From positions 22,084,532-22,148,531 of the forward strand of contig NC_090131.1 of NCBI RefSeq assembly GCF_040581485.1: 64,000 bases of DNA, written 5' to 3'. How positions within the stretch are numbered: the stretch's first letter is position 1; each line of letters begins with the position of its first letter. The stretch is from Linepithema humile. Taxonomy: Eukaryota > Arthropoda > Insecta > Hymenoptera > Formicidae. Below the pieces are notes generated by a model. The model saw only the letters and a list, made by a program, of their open reading frames with translations. It was not told the origin of the DNA and made no database searches. This document shows, piece after piece, positions 11,718 through 25,600 of this stretch. Both the position numbers and the translations under genes were made by a program.

Positions 11718-13809
11718 ATTATTTGTTATTAACTGCTATTAACGTATATTAACTCTGAAAAATATATAAAAATATATATATATTTATGTTTAGATGTAAT
11801 AGAGAATCCTGATACGATAAATTATTTTTATAAAATCAAGAAAATGCTTACACACTTAAAAGTACTATATAATACTTATGTGGCACGTTTGACTTCAAGA
11901 TATTTAATATATTTACTTGCAATAATTGAATAAACTAATAATTAGTCATACTTGTGCTTTACTCGCAGGATATTTTGAAAAGCATGGAAGATTTATGAAA
12001 GATTCACTCTGCGTTTGATGTATGATATACGATCTACGAAATGATATTCAATAGAAAAATATACTTTCTAGAAATTTAATCTTATACTATCTAAAAAATA
12101 AATATATTACCTAAAAAATAAATTTTCTCAATCGGATTAAACGTACATTGAGTGACAAATACAATGTGTACCATCTATTGTTGGGCAGCAAAGCTCCTCG
12201 GCAAATATTGCGGCTAAAAAGTGAAACTATAAGCTAAAACAAACATCGAAGAGCAACTGTTGGTAAGAATATTTTTTTTTTTGTAATATGCATCACATTA
12301 GAATAGTTTTTAAAATAAGCAAAGTAAATGATATTGTTTTTTCTATTAAACAGCTATATTCAATGTTATTTTGTATATTTTCTCAAATAATATAAATATA
12401 TCAATGGAAAAACTTGAAAAATGAGTTACATTAAAAAAAATAACTATGTATAAAAAAAGCATTGTTCTAACATTTATTCATATGATATTCATACACAAAC
12501 AATGAAACAATCTTTTATTTCTTATATCTATAGTTTAATACATGTAGGTTCGCCGCTATTTGACTTCCAATGAACTAAAATAAATACATCGTCTTATCAA
12601 GTCTTCAAATTCAAGACCATCTTCGCACACTTTTCACACGTTCTACACTTATTTTACAAGCTATATATAAGTTGAGAATGAAAAACGTATAAGATATATT
12701 TCCATGACATCGAGTAAATAATCATTTTTATTCGCAAACAAAACTTTTTTTTTATAAAAACTAAAAAACATTATCAAATAGTAGTTTGAAATTTTGTAAA
12801 AGTTTTTGTCTCCAAGAGTTTTTATCAGATAACTTTAAAACTTGTAGTCATATATTTATTAGATAACTTTGAAACTTGCAGTCATATATTTTGCTAGTAT
12901 TGGGCAAACCATAAAAACTTAGCATATTAGTATATTTCGATATAACAGAGCATAAATTGTTTGGTAAAAATACAAATTTTACTTATTAGCTGTTCCACCG
13001 TGATTAATAAAAGATAAAACTATTACTATATTTCTTTTCAAATCCTATTACTACTAATTACTATTTATCCTTTCAGATGTTATTAATATAAACTTGTTTT
13101 AATCATAAAACGATATCCATTCATTTTACGACACACTAATGGAGATTTTAAGTGTAACTTCGCCTATATATAATGAACTTCTGGAATATTAAGATGAATC
13201 TAAATTGTGAATGATCATTCTTTTGTAGAAAACATTATTTTATGTATCAGTAAATATTTCCCATAATATTAAGAAAAATATTAATCACAATATGTAGGTT
13301 TTTTGATAATCTTGTGTACTGCAATTACGAAACAGTTTTATTTAATAACCATACGATAATTTTAAGCAGTAAATTTCAAATGTATAGCGAGTAAGAAAAA
13401 TATTTTGTTCTGTATCTTTTTGGAATAATTTTATACAAAGCAGAAAGATATTGTTGTAAATCTTTCTATCGAAATACATTGCTTTTATTTGTACTAACAT
13501 ATTGAATATATAGTACATTAAAGCGCAATATTTTCTTCTTTGCATAAAATTACAAAAAAAATTGCGTGTGCAAATTTTTTTTTTACTCACTTTATGTCAA
13601 TATACGTCATTGATATCCTGGAAATTATTTCTGTATATCTACATTAAGAATGAAGTTAATGATTGACCGGTTTATCACTTTTGTAGAAAACATCATTTTT
13701 TACACATCAACAAATACTATTTGTCTATGTTATAAAGAAAATATCAACATTTTTGAGTTTATAGTCCAGATTATTCTGCTCAGCATATAATCAGACGTAC
13801 TTGTACTTT
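11718..13809. other. Intergenic, no gene seen
   Basis: About 2 kb of AT-rich sequence. There is a small tandem duplication near 12826-12890 (AGATAACTTTRAAACTTG twice). A loosely repeated GTAGAAAACATYATTTT phrase occurs near 13215 and 13683. The minus-strand frame 13342-13590 has low-complexity composition and no family match. Promoter elements for the TRMT1-like gene should lie just above 11717 but none is distinctive. Confidence 0.45.
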
Positions 13810-15181
13810 TCACGCCTCTTTTTCCTGTGTTGGTTTTTTGCAAGGAGATGAAGTCTCATCGTCCTCTGCCTTGCGTTTCTTCCTTACCAAATGCGAAATA
13901 TCGCTTGCAGGTTTAGACGCACTACCACTTCCGGAAGCCTCATTTGTTTCACCGGCGTTAGAGCATCCATTCATTCTCTCCTCCTTTATCTCCTTAAGCA
14001 CACCGGCTTCCTTCTTCATATCCTTGATATCCGTGATTTTCTCCTGGATTTCTGGCAGAAGATCCTGCAGTTCCTTGATTTCCCCTTCGACAGTATAGAA
14101 GGGATCGTCGGACTGGGATGAGTCGTCCTTCACCGTCTTCAGATGTACGATCTTCGCTTCCAGTAGCGCGGATGCCTGGTTGAACTGTTCGATGCTGGCG
14201 TCGAAATTATTCGCCATCGCATACGCCAGTCCGAGCTGATAGTGGATCTCGGCGATCGCACGATGGTCGCGTGGAGTTATCTTCTCCAACAGATTCAAGC
14301 AGCCCTTGAAATCGGTCAGCGCACTTTCGTGATTGCCACCTTCCATCGCCACCTCACCCAGAAGTCGATAAGCCTCAGCTAGAGATTTCCAACCCTGAGG
14401 TCCGCGTTTGAGTAGCACCAATTTTGCCAGTTCCAAGACTTCCCAAGCGATCTACAAACGGAAATTAAACATCAGGTTCAATTCATTTCATTCGATATCG
14501 ACCGAAAGTGTCAGTACAATATAATTCTATATCGCGTACCTGTAAATTGTTGACGTCTTCCTCCTCGTTTTCTTTCTCAACGTCTTCCTCTTCTGCCTCA
14601 TCCCCGTCTTCTTCGTCCCTTTTTCTACTAGTAGAAGCTTCGCCGTTGCGCAAATCGAGATCTCGACTGCAACCGGGAATTTCTTCCTTCTGCACGCTGT
14701 TTTTCTCAATTTTTTCTTTGCTATCTACCGTTGCTTTATTGGATTCTTCCGTTTTCTCGTCCTTCTCAACACTTGTGTCTTTTGGATTTTCATCCTCTTT
14801 TTCCGTTTCGGGTTCTTGCTTGTCATCTTTGCTACTCGATGTGCTAGGGCTATTTCCTGTGGTACCTTCAGCTCCCTCCTCGCTTTCTTCCTCTTCCTCC
14901 TCTTCACCTTGCTCATCTTGACTGACTTCTTCAGATCCGGGAACACCGCCTCCCAGAACACCCGCCTCCTCGCGTGCCAGACCTAGAAGGGCTCGTCCGT
15001 AAAGTAAATAGAGCTCACCCATCTCGTCGCCGGTCTCTCCGTGTTCCTGAGCATGCAGTTCACAGGCCTGGGCTAGGACGACCACCGCCAAGTTGTAGTC
15101 GCGCACCAGAAGGTGACGTTTGCCTTGAGAGATAGCCGTCGCGGCGTCCTTGATCGGCATTTCCTCGGAGAGATCCGCCAT
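13810..15181 (-). CDS. Nasp: NASP-like histone H3-H4 chaperone (427 aa, 2 exons)
   Basis: Nuclear chaperone that binds H3 and H3-H4 through SHNi-type TPR repeats. Exon 1 is 15181-14540 and exon 2 is 14451-13810, joined in phase 0 through a GT-AG intron of 88 bases (CAG|GTACGC ... TTTGTAG|ATC). Residues 12-70 form a TPR (AISQGKRHLLVRDYNLAVVV). Residues about 80-205 are a long Glu/Asp-rich insert, as in NASP where an acidic stretch interrupts TPR2. The TPR resumes across the junction (NLQ|IAWEVLELAKL), followed by further TPRs (EIHYQLGLAYAMANNFDASI) and a coiled-coil tail. The C-terminus carries a bipartite nuclear signal (VRKKRKAEDD and CKKP). Gene order and domain order match animal NASP. Coding GC is well above the flanks. 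It is divergent from the gene starting at 16041. Confidence 0.93.
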
Positions 15182-15306
15182 CTAAACAGCAAAATAAAAA
15201 TTTTTAATTGCAAAAAAATCTCTACTGAAAAATAAATCCTCACGCTTTTTTAGCTCATTCAACATGTAACTGTTGCTTCTGTTCCAATTTTTCTAAGTTT
15301 GAGAGA

Positions 15307-15418
15307 GTTCTTTCGATTAAAAGATACCATATATAAAAACGAGGAGGAAATTGATACAGAAGGTTCTTTCGATTGAAAGATACCATATGTAAAAACGAGA
15401 AGGAAACTGATACAGAAG
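15307..15418. repeat. Two-copy tandem repeat, 56-base unit
   Basis: The phrase GTTCTTTCGATTRAAAGATA and the following 36 bases occur twice in a row (from 15307 and from 15363) with few differences. It lies upstream of the NASP start, in the shared interval between two divergent genes. No coding role seen. Confidence 0.75.
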
Positions 15419-15589
15419 GCACCAACACGACAGCAATGTACCTTTATAAATCGAATAACAGATACGACGAGCTGATAACGAAGAAGAAGAATGAGGATCC
15501 AGAACGCAATTACAAGACACGCATTTACAAGAATTGAAATAGTTCAATCGACTGGTATTTTAATTAAAGAACTCTAAGAGAGTTTCTTC

Positions 15590-16040
15590 AATCATGAAAG
15601 ATTGCTGGAATAACTTGTAAACGCAGAAGGATCATGTTTTGCGAGAAATAACGTAAAGTCCGATAAAGCAAGTTGTAATAATTAAAATAAAATTTATCTA
15701 CTAGTTGAATTATCGAGTGTAACGTCGAATGACTTTCCATTTGCAGTCATAGCGCAATCCTCCGTACGATACAAGCTTTAATCGTACATTTAATTGTTCG
15801 GAAGACGCGGAAAGAATATATGGGGTGATGAGGTGGATATCCGCAGCATCCGCGAGTGGGGGGTGGCGGTTCTCCGCGTCGGTCGATTCGTCGTGACGCT
15901 TCGACGCCGCGGAAGGGTGAGGGCGTCCACGTCGCGAGGATGCCGAGAGAACGAGTACCAAGGGCGTACGGTCAGTTGCGAATCGAGGGACGCGAGCGTC
16001 GCTTACAGGCGCCGCCCTGGGCGCCGGTGCTTCCAAACAG
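15590..16040 (+). promoter_or_regulatory. GC-rich upstream region of the four-span membrane protein gene
   Basis: From about 15840 the sequence turns abruptly GC- and CpG-rich compared with the AT-rich flanks, up to the ATG at 16041. This suggests the promoter and 5'UTR of the plus-strand gene. The 170-residue minus frame across it is most likely a by-product of the composition. No TATA box or exact start can be called. Confidence 0.45.
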
Positions 16041-19000
16041 ATGGAGCCGACCCGCGTGCCCCGGGGTCCCGGTCCGCGCCTCGTCTTCCTCTTCGCCACG
16101 CTCGTACTGACCTTCGCAGGTAATAAAACACACCGAAGACACATTGTTCCCTCAACAAAAAAAAAACTAACATTTGTCTTAAACTTTTTGTAACGTATCA
16201 TGAGGAATGTAAAGAATAACATTCATTATCACATATCGTACGTGTTGCACAGAAATCTGCAACAGGAATAGACGATTGCACAATACGTGTACGCGATCGG
16301 AATAATAAAACTCGATCATCTTTACATTTGTCGCGTTATATTTAAAAAATACTTATAGAAACATTTAACAGTAAAAATTAATCGCACTTCAATCACTGTT
16401 TCTTGATCATTAATGATATAAATGCATTGATAAACGCATGAAAATACGAGCATCGCACAGATTAAGGATTTTTTTTCAGAGTAAACATTAAGCTGGTGCA
16501 AAAGATTTATCCTACTCACAAGATTAATTGCAAAACAAAGTTATGCGATGTCGTATTATATTCCATTAGTCGCGGTACATTGCATTAATCGCGATACACG
16601 CCATTAGTTTTAATACTTGTTTCATTTAGAAGTTTGTCACATATAATCGGTTTGATATAATTAAAAAAAATAAAACTTATTTAAAAAAACCTTGTTGATA
16701 GAAAAGCGAGAAATCTTTTGCGTCGATCTAGAAATTAAATCTTCTTTGTTTCAGCAACGGGGCTCCTATGTGGTGCGATAATGTCGGATCATTGGGAAGA
16801 GATCGGCTGGGACAAGGAGGATCTGATCCGAACATCATCTCACACGAATCTCAGTCTCACGTGGTACCTGGACGGTCAGGTTGCTATGATCGAGTCTTCC
16901 GTTAATCATCATCGCGCTAATCATCACGTCGCCAAAAGTTCCTCCTTTCTAGTTCCAATGCACGGCGGGATTTGGATTATGTGTGTTTCTCTGTCAGGTA
17001 TAGACTCTACGATGGCTTTTAGAACATAATCTTACAACTGAATGCTGAAATCATTTTTATCTGAACGTTAATAAGTGTTTACGATTTTGTATGTATTGTT
17101 TTTTTTTAATCAATTCATTCCATGAAAATAATCTGCAATTTGTAGATTATACGAATCAGTCCTGATAACTTCAGTCATTATAATTACTTCAGATATTGTA
17201 TTATATATATAATTATAATTATATTAATTTGTGATATTGCAAACCTATTCATTATTGCTATTAATATATATTATATATATTAATATATAGATTCTTGATA
17301 AATGGATTAAAAAAATTTTATGTACTTAACAACACGTGTTTGTAATCAGTGTATATATAAAATGCCAGAGACCATGTTTTTTTTTATCATATCCAAAACT
17401 TATTTAAGACTCCTAAATTGTTGCTTGTGAGAAAACTAAAATCATGGTCACGCGATTGTATGAATGCGTTGCGCTGTTGAAACTGTGCGATTCGGTGGTT
17501 CGATATCTTTGGTCAGAGTCAAGGTAGCATCTAAATATAGTCACGTGTGCACATGCAACACAAACAAGAGGATTCCTTCCGATGAAATTCCGGTGAAGAT
17601 ATTTATTGAATTTCGCAATCAGTGTTTCCTTGTAAACTTTTCCTAAATTAATTTAAAATGAATTTATTTTTATATAAGAATTGTAAAATTTTGAACATTT
17701 AACGATAATGGTCATTTTTGAGCAAATAGTATAATTTTCGAAAAATAATGGCAAGCGTTTTTCGTGAATAAAGCATATTTTTTTCATAAAATTTGTAGTC
17801 GATGTCGAAATTAATTTAATTGTACTTTTTTAACATAAAACTTAAAAATGTGAAAAATATTTCTTGACGATTTTATGAACAAAAATAGATTGTAAATTAA
17901 TTAAAAAATTATAGATAAAATAGGTTTGCAATATCACAAATATATTAATATCTAGATATTTTAATTAGCCGGGAAAGTGCCACGACAAAAATTTATAACG
18001 CTTCCTAATACAGTAAAATAAAAATATGCAACATATCTCCCTTCGTTTAATCGAACTTGTGCAACCTTGAAAAATTTTAAAACAATTCGAGATCGTAATT
18101 GTTTCATTTAATTATTTTCGCCGAAATCACTTTCATAGTGTCTGAGCACGCTAAGCAGCGCCTAGCACTACCTGCATAACTTTTGCGCATAAGATTTATA
18201 TCATGGTCAAGGTGTCAATAGTTCTTGTACCATGCTATTAAAAGTTATATAATAACGTGCCCTCGTACATAACCTTTGATATTCAACAAATTTTTATCTC
18301 TCGTTTGAAATCATGCAAGTGTTGCTTCTTCATAGTAACACTTTAACACTTTAGTAACATTTTTTCGACTAAAAATATCGTATGATATAATTATAAAAGG
18401 TTTGAAAGTTTCAACAAATTTTTTCTTGAATGGAAACACTGAATGTTTTAATTGAAACTCTAAGATTGTTTTCAATGATTAAAATATCAATGGAATATAA
18501 ACATATAAACACAGAAGAATCCAAACTTTGAATGGAAAGAAACAAAGATTAACTTATCAGCAAATTTTGTTTTTATAGAAGAAGAAATACAACTACTGGA
18601 ACAAGTAGGTTTCCCGCAAGAGAAATGTATCAATTATTTGACACCAGATGAAACGCACGAAGAGATGCGCACAGCTTGGCAGAATCGTAAGTAAATATCA
18701 AACGACAATTGAATCAAGAGCTTAGAGTGATCTTATTTTATATCTGCTTTACGATTATCTCATTATTCAATCATTGTAATCTCATTCGACAGACAACTGA
18801 GAAGCGTGAAAGCAAATATTTTTGCATTAACAAAATGCTGGAGAAAGTGATAATTACAATTCTATTATGAAGAATAAGTTTGTTATAAGATTTTTGACAT
18901 TCCGTTTCAGGAATGCAGAACCTAAGTATCTCGTGTTCTTTGGTGTGCCTGATCATTCTTGGATGTGCTGCGCTTATAGGATTTTTCGGCTTATGCAGGC

Positions 19001-19478
19001 ATCAGATATCAGCTGTACTCGTGACAGGGGTGATGTATCTTCTCGCAGGTAAAGCCCACGTATTTCTTTAAGTGCAAAAGAATAGTTTGCAGATTCTTAA
19101 ATTCAGCACTTTATGCTTACCAATGCCGAATATATTAATGAACAAAGTTGTCAGACTATGACGTAGCGATCAAGTGTTCAGCGATTGAACTGATAATCAC
19201 TGGGTTTTATTTCAGCGACATTCGCACTGTTCACGCTGACGATCATCCACAGTAAAAGGACTCAAGATCGCGAGGCCAAACCGATAGTGGACGAGCCCGA
19301 GGACGGCGTGATCGGTATGCCTGTTCTCCGCAGCGTTCTCAAGGCCAGGAGATTCACTACCGCGTGGAGCATGGACTTAGGATGGGGCGGAGTCACCCTC
19401 TGTGCTCTCGCGTCAGTCGCCTGGATCCTCCTCAGCAAGATCATGCGTTTCAGCCCGATCGCCGCTATGATAGCGTAG
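16041..19478 (+). CDS. Four-transmembrane claudin/PMP22/CACNG-like protein (276 aa, 5 exons)
   Basis: Exons: 16041-16119, 16755-16997, 18579-18686, 18911-19048 and 19216-19478. Every junction is phase 1 and GT-AG. The joined protein starts MEPTRVPRGPGPRLVFLFAT. Hydrophobic segments: TM1 about residues 14-36, TM2 about 148-170 (SLVCLIILGCAALIGFFGLC), TM3 about 177-203, TM4 about 250-268. The long first extracellular loop holds GGIWIMC followed 27 residues later by a second Cys. This resembles the (G)LW..C..C signature of claudins, PMP22/EMP and calcium-channel gamma subunits. Uniform phase-1 introns and the short cytosolic ends also fit that superfamily. Likely a plasma-membrane or junction protein; I cannot say which subfamily, and the long second half between TM3 and TM4 (SKRTQDREAKPIVDEPEDG) is atypical of true claudins. 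Intron 2 is 1.6 kb and otherwise empty. Confidence 0.82.
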
Positions 19479-22400
19479 CAGTGGGACGCCTTCGAGGTCT
19501 AAGGTCGTTTCTCACGGTCGCGACGTCCAGTCGCGATCCTTTCAGGTAATGTTTTAACATTTTTTTCCATGCATCAAATTAATGCAAGAGATTTCTTGTT
19601 TTTTTATTGTGTTTTTGTTTTAATCTTTTAAAGGACAAATTTTTATTAATAAAAATTACTTCTACATTCAGCGTAATTTTGCCTCCGTTTGAAAATATTG
19701 ATAATGAATTGCACACAAACTTGACAAATAAATATATTCGAAATATAGAATATCTTTTATGCTTAGGAATCAAAGATTTTCAAGACCTTGAAGAGGATCG
19801 CAAACTGAGACGCTACAAACGATGCTTTTTGAGGAAGCCGCATCCAGAAATGACCAACTCGAAGGCGATAAGTGCCTACTTTATATTATTTATCTCGTTC
19901 GCATAAATATTTGTTATTTCGATTGAAGGAAACTAATAAGTTTATCGGAGAAATAGTAAGATTTTGGTTAAATTCTTCGTCGGCAGAAATATTTAATAAC
20001 TTATTTGACGCTTAGTAGAATCACTGAATGCGCCATTTTAACAATTTATATATTTTTTTTGCATTTTATCATTTGTGTTGTTTATTGCACGTAACTAAGC
20101 AACACTTACTAGAAATAGTAAGAACCTAAGAATAAAACAAGAGAAGTGAAGTAAATAGACCTACATATGTACGCTCATAATGTAAAGAGACAAAGTGTAA
20201 CGCTCTCAATGGCAATTAACATTATGCGTGAGTATAAATTAAATAACATATTTTTTGAAGTTTGGTTTTTACTAATAGCTCCATAATCATTTATAAACAT
20301 TCTCCCCTTTTTTCATATTTCATAAATTTTAATTTTATTTACATTTTTGCCACGTTAATTAATTTCTTGTTTTAAATTTGCATCTGCACTTAGAATCAAT
20401 CTTCGATTAAATTATTGTGCTATCGTGTGCGTGATGTTATAGCTGCTCGTTTTGTGAGGAATAATGAGGAATAATGGAGCGTTACACTTTGTGAATTAAT
20501 AACGAGAGACTTTAACTCTCTGAAGACTATAAAGATATACGCTGATTACGTAGCTGGCTATAATGTAATCTGACTCGCCTTATGATTAGAGTGATAAGCG
20601 TATTTGTAAAGCATAGCCTAAAAATGTTAGTTATATACAAAGTGAGGCGTGTAAAGCGTGACGATTGACTTCTCTCAGAAAGAAAGGAGAAGTAATACAA
20701 TCACGCTAAATGTTCTCCTTCAAATTTTGAGACAACTTTGAATATTTTCTTCTATATTTTTTTGAGATATTGTAATCTGCGTCACGCTTTAAACGCTCCA
20801 ACTTGTGCATAGTATAATATTCTTTCAAGCGGTGAAAAAAAAAGAGCTTGTTTTTGCTACAACTTGTTATAGCGATTAGACGAAATGATAATTGCGCACG
20901 AGCATGTATCCTGCATGTGAAAAGGATCGCGAGCTGCGTTTCGTCCATTAAAATTTAAGGAACTTCCATATGTTACGCGTCACTCGGTGCTTTTGAAGGA
21001 GAACACCACATTTTTCTAACAATGCATTTAGATTTTTTCTAGCAATGCAACAATTCCAACAATGCATTCTTGATTGCCATATTTTTTTATGCGATCTTTG
21101 TTATTTGTTATATTGAAACTAATAAGTGAGCACAATAAAGAACTACAATAAATCTATAGCTAAGACCCATCAATTCTCTAATATAGACATTAATGGTTTT
21201 TAAGATCTTGGTAAGGTATCTTCGCCATATGGTATTTGATTTTAAAGATTTCAAAACTACTACTTTACTATAAAATAAAAAAATTAACAAAACCATCTTA
21301 TTCATAGCATTTTGTATTGAGAAGATATACATCTTTTGCATAATGATCTATGTTTTTATTTAGATATAAATTATTTGTTACTTTAAATTTATTACTTTAG
21401 CAATAAAAGACTTCTATTACTAAAATTTTGTAACATTGTTATAAGAAAAGTTCTTAATGAATATTCATTCGAATCAGCTGACCAAATAACTAAGGATATA
21501 TGTATTAAAGCGTACGAATTCTGCGCGCGCGCGCGCGTTTATTCGGAGACGCGATAGATTTCCTAACCTCCAAAAACGTTTCTAAATGGTTCATTATTGT
21601 TATCGTTGAGCGAGAATGATAATCGTCACTTTTATATTTTACTGATAAAAATATGCAATAGGAAATTCCACTCAAGTCGACAAATAAATTTATCGGTTAC
21701 TTACTTGATCACTTAGCAGTGTAAAATATGCTCATTGTAGTTGCGTATTTTACACTTTTTCATCATTCTTTTCTGTCTATTTATATCGCGATGTAGTCCT
21801 TTCATTGATGCTACATATTTCATTTATCATATATAGTACTCGTACTAAGTTCGCGCTGTATATTGTTTGCATCATTAAACAAAATCAATTTAATACAAAA
21901 ATAGTATTTGATACGCATATCAAAACAATCAGTGTAAACCAGTTAATCTGAGTGCAGAAGATGTAACAAAATGTGGGCTTATGAGCATGTATTTACCGTA
22001 TTGTCAGAATACCAAGTCATAAATGTTATTCAAGCGAAAAACGTATTTCTCTATTTTTCCTTAATTAATCTTCTCGTACTCTTGCAGAAAAAAATATTTA
22101 AATTGTCAATAAACAAGAAAAAGGTTTGGATGTCAGTCGTATCGATGTAACGGTAATGTGATGTTAACTACGATAGAGAGACTCGTACATACCTTGATCG
22201 CCTTCCAAAGTGATAATATTTCCTTCACAAGGAGATATCTTCGATCTGTAACCCAAGTGTAATCCAAAGAAACGCAGATGAAACACAATTTCCGTTACTG
22301 CACGCGTGAACTATGCAACCGGCACGCGGGCAAATTTTACGACTCGGTGTGCAACCATTGATGATGGAGTTTCGAAGATGGTCGATCTATATTAACAATT

Positions 22401-22580
22401 TGAGAAATATACCGTGTTCCGAAAATCCAATCGTTAAATAAAGTCCCTAGAAAACGTGTTTTCCTATTGGATGTCGAATGATGCTGTATGAATCCTGCAT
22501 CAATTCTTGACTAACCATTCACTGCGCATGTGTACAGGATGTTACACTCACGTCTTTTTCAACATGCTTGTTTCGTTTCT
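19479..22580. other. Intergenic, no gene seen; includes (CG)n at 21523-21537
   Basis: About 3 kb of mostly AT-rich sequence after the membrane protein gene, holding its 3'UTR (candidate AATAAA signals near 19725 and 20131) and the region upstream of RpL4. The plus frame 19607-19906 is most likely 3'UTR. A GC-richer patch at about 22240-22400 may be regulatory for RpL4; I see no clear exon in it. Confidence 0.45.
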
Positions 22581-22587
22581 ATACAAT

Positions 22588-22600
22588 CCTTTTGCCTGCG
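22588..22600 (+). promoter_or_regulatory. Possible TCT/polypyrimidine initiator of RpL4
   Basis: The pyrimidine run in AATCCTTTTGCC, 74 bases before the proposed RpL4 ATG, matches the polypyrimidine (TCT) initiator typical of animal ribosomal protein genes. Inferred from motif and position only. Confidence 0.4.
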
Positions 22601-22662
22601 ACTTCTGAAGTTGTCTGGCTAGTGTACGTCTCATGCGTAAAAAATTATAAAAAGGACGCGAG

Positions 22663-25600
22663 ATGGTAAGAAAATTTGTTTCTTAAAATGTGAATATACC
22701 TTGCACATGTATTAGCGCGATTTTTTTTCTATAGATTGCATATTTTCGTGATTATTTTGTTCTGAAAAGTGTTCGCGTTCGTTCTCGCTGTCGTCAGCTG
22801 CCGTGTTTAACCCCGATGTACCAATATCCAGCATATTTTCTTGATAAATGTACTCCGATATTTCGAATTTTAAGTTATCCTCTAATAGCATTGTACGCGA
22901 TTTTCTAATTATCGCAATAATATAACAAATGAGACGCAAAAATCAGTAGTACGTGCTACATTTTTCGGGAGCCATGTGCACGTGTGAGATATTCGAGATA
23001 TCCGGTTCCGCCATTGCGATTGAGAAGGCGTGCATGAGAAACAAGTAGATAATATATTGTAAATCGTAAATAATTTAACAATAGAAATCGGATTATTATA
23101 ATTAGCACGATTTTAGTAAAGCGGTGCTATATACGGAAATGACTCATTTTTCTATTTGTATGCAATCAATCGCATTTTTCCCCATGACATATGCCGTATG
23201 CACTAATATCTAGTGAAATAAAACCTCGATTTTTAGAAAATATATATTTTTTATTTTCTATTCTCTATCATATTTTATCACCTGTTTAATATAATAAGAA
23301 AGTTGGGATTCGCAAAATGTACAAATATTGTACCAATTTTAATTTTGCTATGTAAAATAGAGAATTACATTAATATATTGAATTGTAATAATATAGCATA
23401 TAATATTTTCTAGTCGTTATCAACGGCGCGGCCACTTATCACGGTGTATACCGACAAAAATGAGGCATCAGGAGAAACAATTTCCTTGCCATCTGTATTT
23501 AAAGCTCCGATTCGACCTGATATTGTGAACGTTGTTCACCAATTAATCTCTACTAACAAAAGACAACCGTACTGTGTGTCTAAAGAGGCTGGTAAGTATT
23601 TGATATTTTTTTTCCTATGAATTCTACATACAATTCTATGATCAATTACCTTGTATCTAAGTTATAAAATTGTACTTATTAAGCATAATCTTTGTTTTCC
23701 AGGTCATCAAACCTCTGCAGAATCATGGGGTACTGGACGTGCTGTAGCACGTATACCTCGTGTACGTGGCGGTGGTACTCATCGTTCTGGTCAGGGTGCT
23801 TTCGGTAATATGTGTCGAGGTGGACGCATGTTTGCGCCTACCAAGCCATGGCGACGTTGGCATCATCGTGTCAATGTCAACCAGAAACGTTATGCTCTCG
23901 TTTCTGCCATTGCTGCTTCCGGTGTTCCAGCACTTGTGCAATCTAAAGGTGTGTACTTTTTACATTTTTTAAAAGAAAAGTAATTTTTAAAATTAAACCT
24001 TAGTTTATATTTTCTTTAATAATGCAGCAAAAGCAAGAAAATTATAGAATAAAATGCACATTTAATATTTTTTATCTATTTTTAATTTTTAATATAAATT
24101 TACTCGCTCTTAAACGATGGAGTTTCAAGATTTGTATTATTGATTCATCACTGATTTATTTTGTAGTAACCATCTAATATATTTGATTTGTGATTAATTT
24201 TTAAATACAAAGGTAAAATTGCAATATACATTACATTTTTATATTGTATACAGGACACTTGATCCATGAGGCCCCGGAATTTCCATTGGTTGTTTCCGAT
24301 AAGATTCAAGAATACACTAAAACAAAACAAGCTGTCATCTTTTTGCGACGTATCAAGGCTTGGAATGACATTCAAAAGGTTTTACTTTTATGTTTTACTT
24401 GTAGGAATCTTTCTATGTAATTATGTACATTTATGCACTGACAAATGTCCGCATCTTTGTTAAGCATGTTTAGCTCAGATGCTCCTGACAAGTGCTAAAG
24501 AAATATGGTATTCAGGCGTTCTTGACTAGTTGATTCGCGTTGACTAGCAGGGGTATGAATTACCGAACAGTTTATTTTGTTTATTTGAAAGTTGTCAAGT
24601 AGATTGATTATTTTGCTGTACCAAGATATATGCAGAAAGCATGACGTAAATGCGTTTATTTGGATTTGTACTACGAATTATATCATAAATTGTTTTTTTA
24701 TTCTTAATTTGTATTATAGATTACAATATTTTATTGTGCATTATTAGGTGTACAAGTCGCAACGCTTTCGTGCCGGAAAGGGTAAAATGCGTAATCGCCG
24801 ACGCATTCAACGACGTGGACCTTTGATTGTTTATGGTCAAGATCAGGTAAGTTTTTTTTTATCAAAACAGACAACTTAGGATTTTATTTTTTTTTTTCAA
24901 TAAACTATATATAAACTCTTAATCGTCATATATATCTCGCAAAAGATCAGTATTCGTGAATCACGCAATTATATAATAATCTCTTATTTCTAGGGTATTC
25001 ATAAAGCATTCCGGAACATCCCCGGTGTCGATTTGATGAACATCAACAAGATGAACTTGTTGAAACTGGCGCCTGGTGGTCACGTTGGACGTTTCGTAAT
25101 CTGGACAAAGTCTGCTTTTGATCAGTTAGATGCTTTGTATGGAACTTGGCGCAAAGAGTCTCAACTCAAGAAGGGCTACAACTTGCCGTTCCCTAAAATG
25201 GCAAATACGGATCTATCCAGGCTGCTTAAGTCCGAAGAAATTCGTAAAGTTTTGAGGGCTCCTAGGTAAATTAATACAAACGATTATTTTATATATATTA
25301 TAATTAAGTTCGTAGATATTTCTTTTCTGCAACACTGAAAGCGCTATTTTAAAAGATATAATATTAATTTACAAATAATTATATATTGATTATAAATAAG
25401 TTTTCTCAACAAGCTTGATCATCAGATAGTGATACATAGTTTCCGCGCTTTACCTCTTTTTCTTTCATCAATATTTCTTAATCGTGATGACAGTTACGTC
25501 CGTGTTTCTGAAGAAGCAGTGATTATTACGTATAATTGTATCTGATTTGTATTATAAATTTTACTTATTATTTATGATTAAAATGATTTATTTAAGAAGA

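Noticed and set aside
14508..14921. Plus-strand Ser-rich frame of 137 residues
   Set aside because: Antisense of the Glu/Asp-rich NASP insert; the composition is simply the complement of GAA/GAG/GAT codons.
15710..16222. Minus-strand 170-residue frame over the GC-rich interval
   Set aside because: High GC removes stop codons here; no family features, and it overlaps the signal-anchor exon of the plus-strand membrane protein.
19607..19906. Plus frame after the membrane protein gene as an extra exon
   Set aside because: The gene already ends at a TAG in frame with the family; this stretch looks like 3'UTR.
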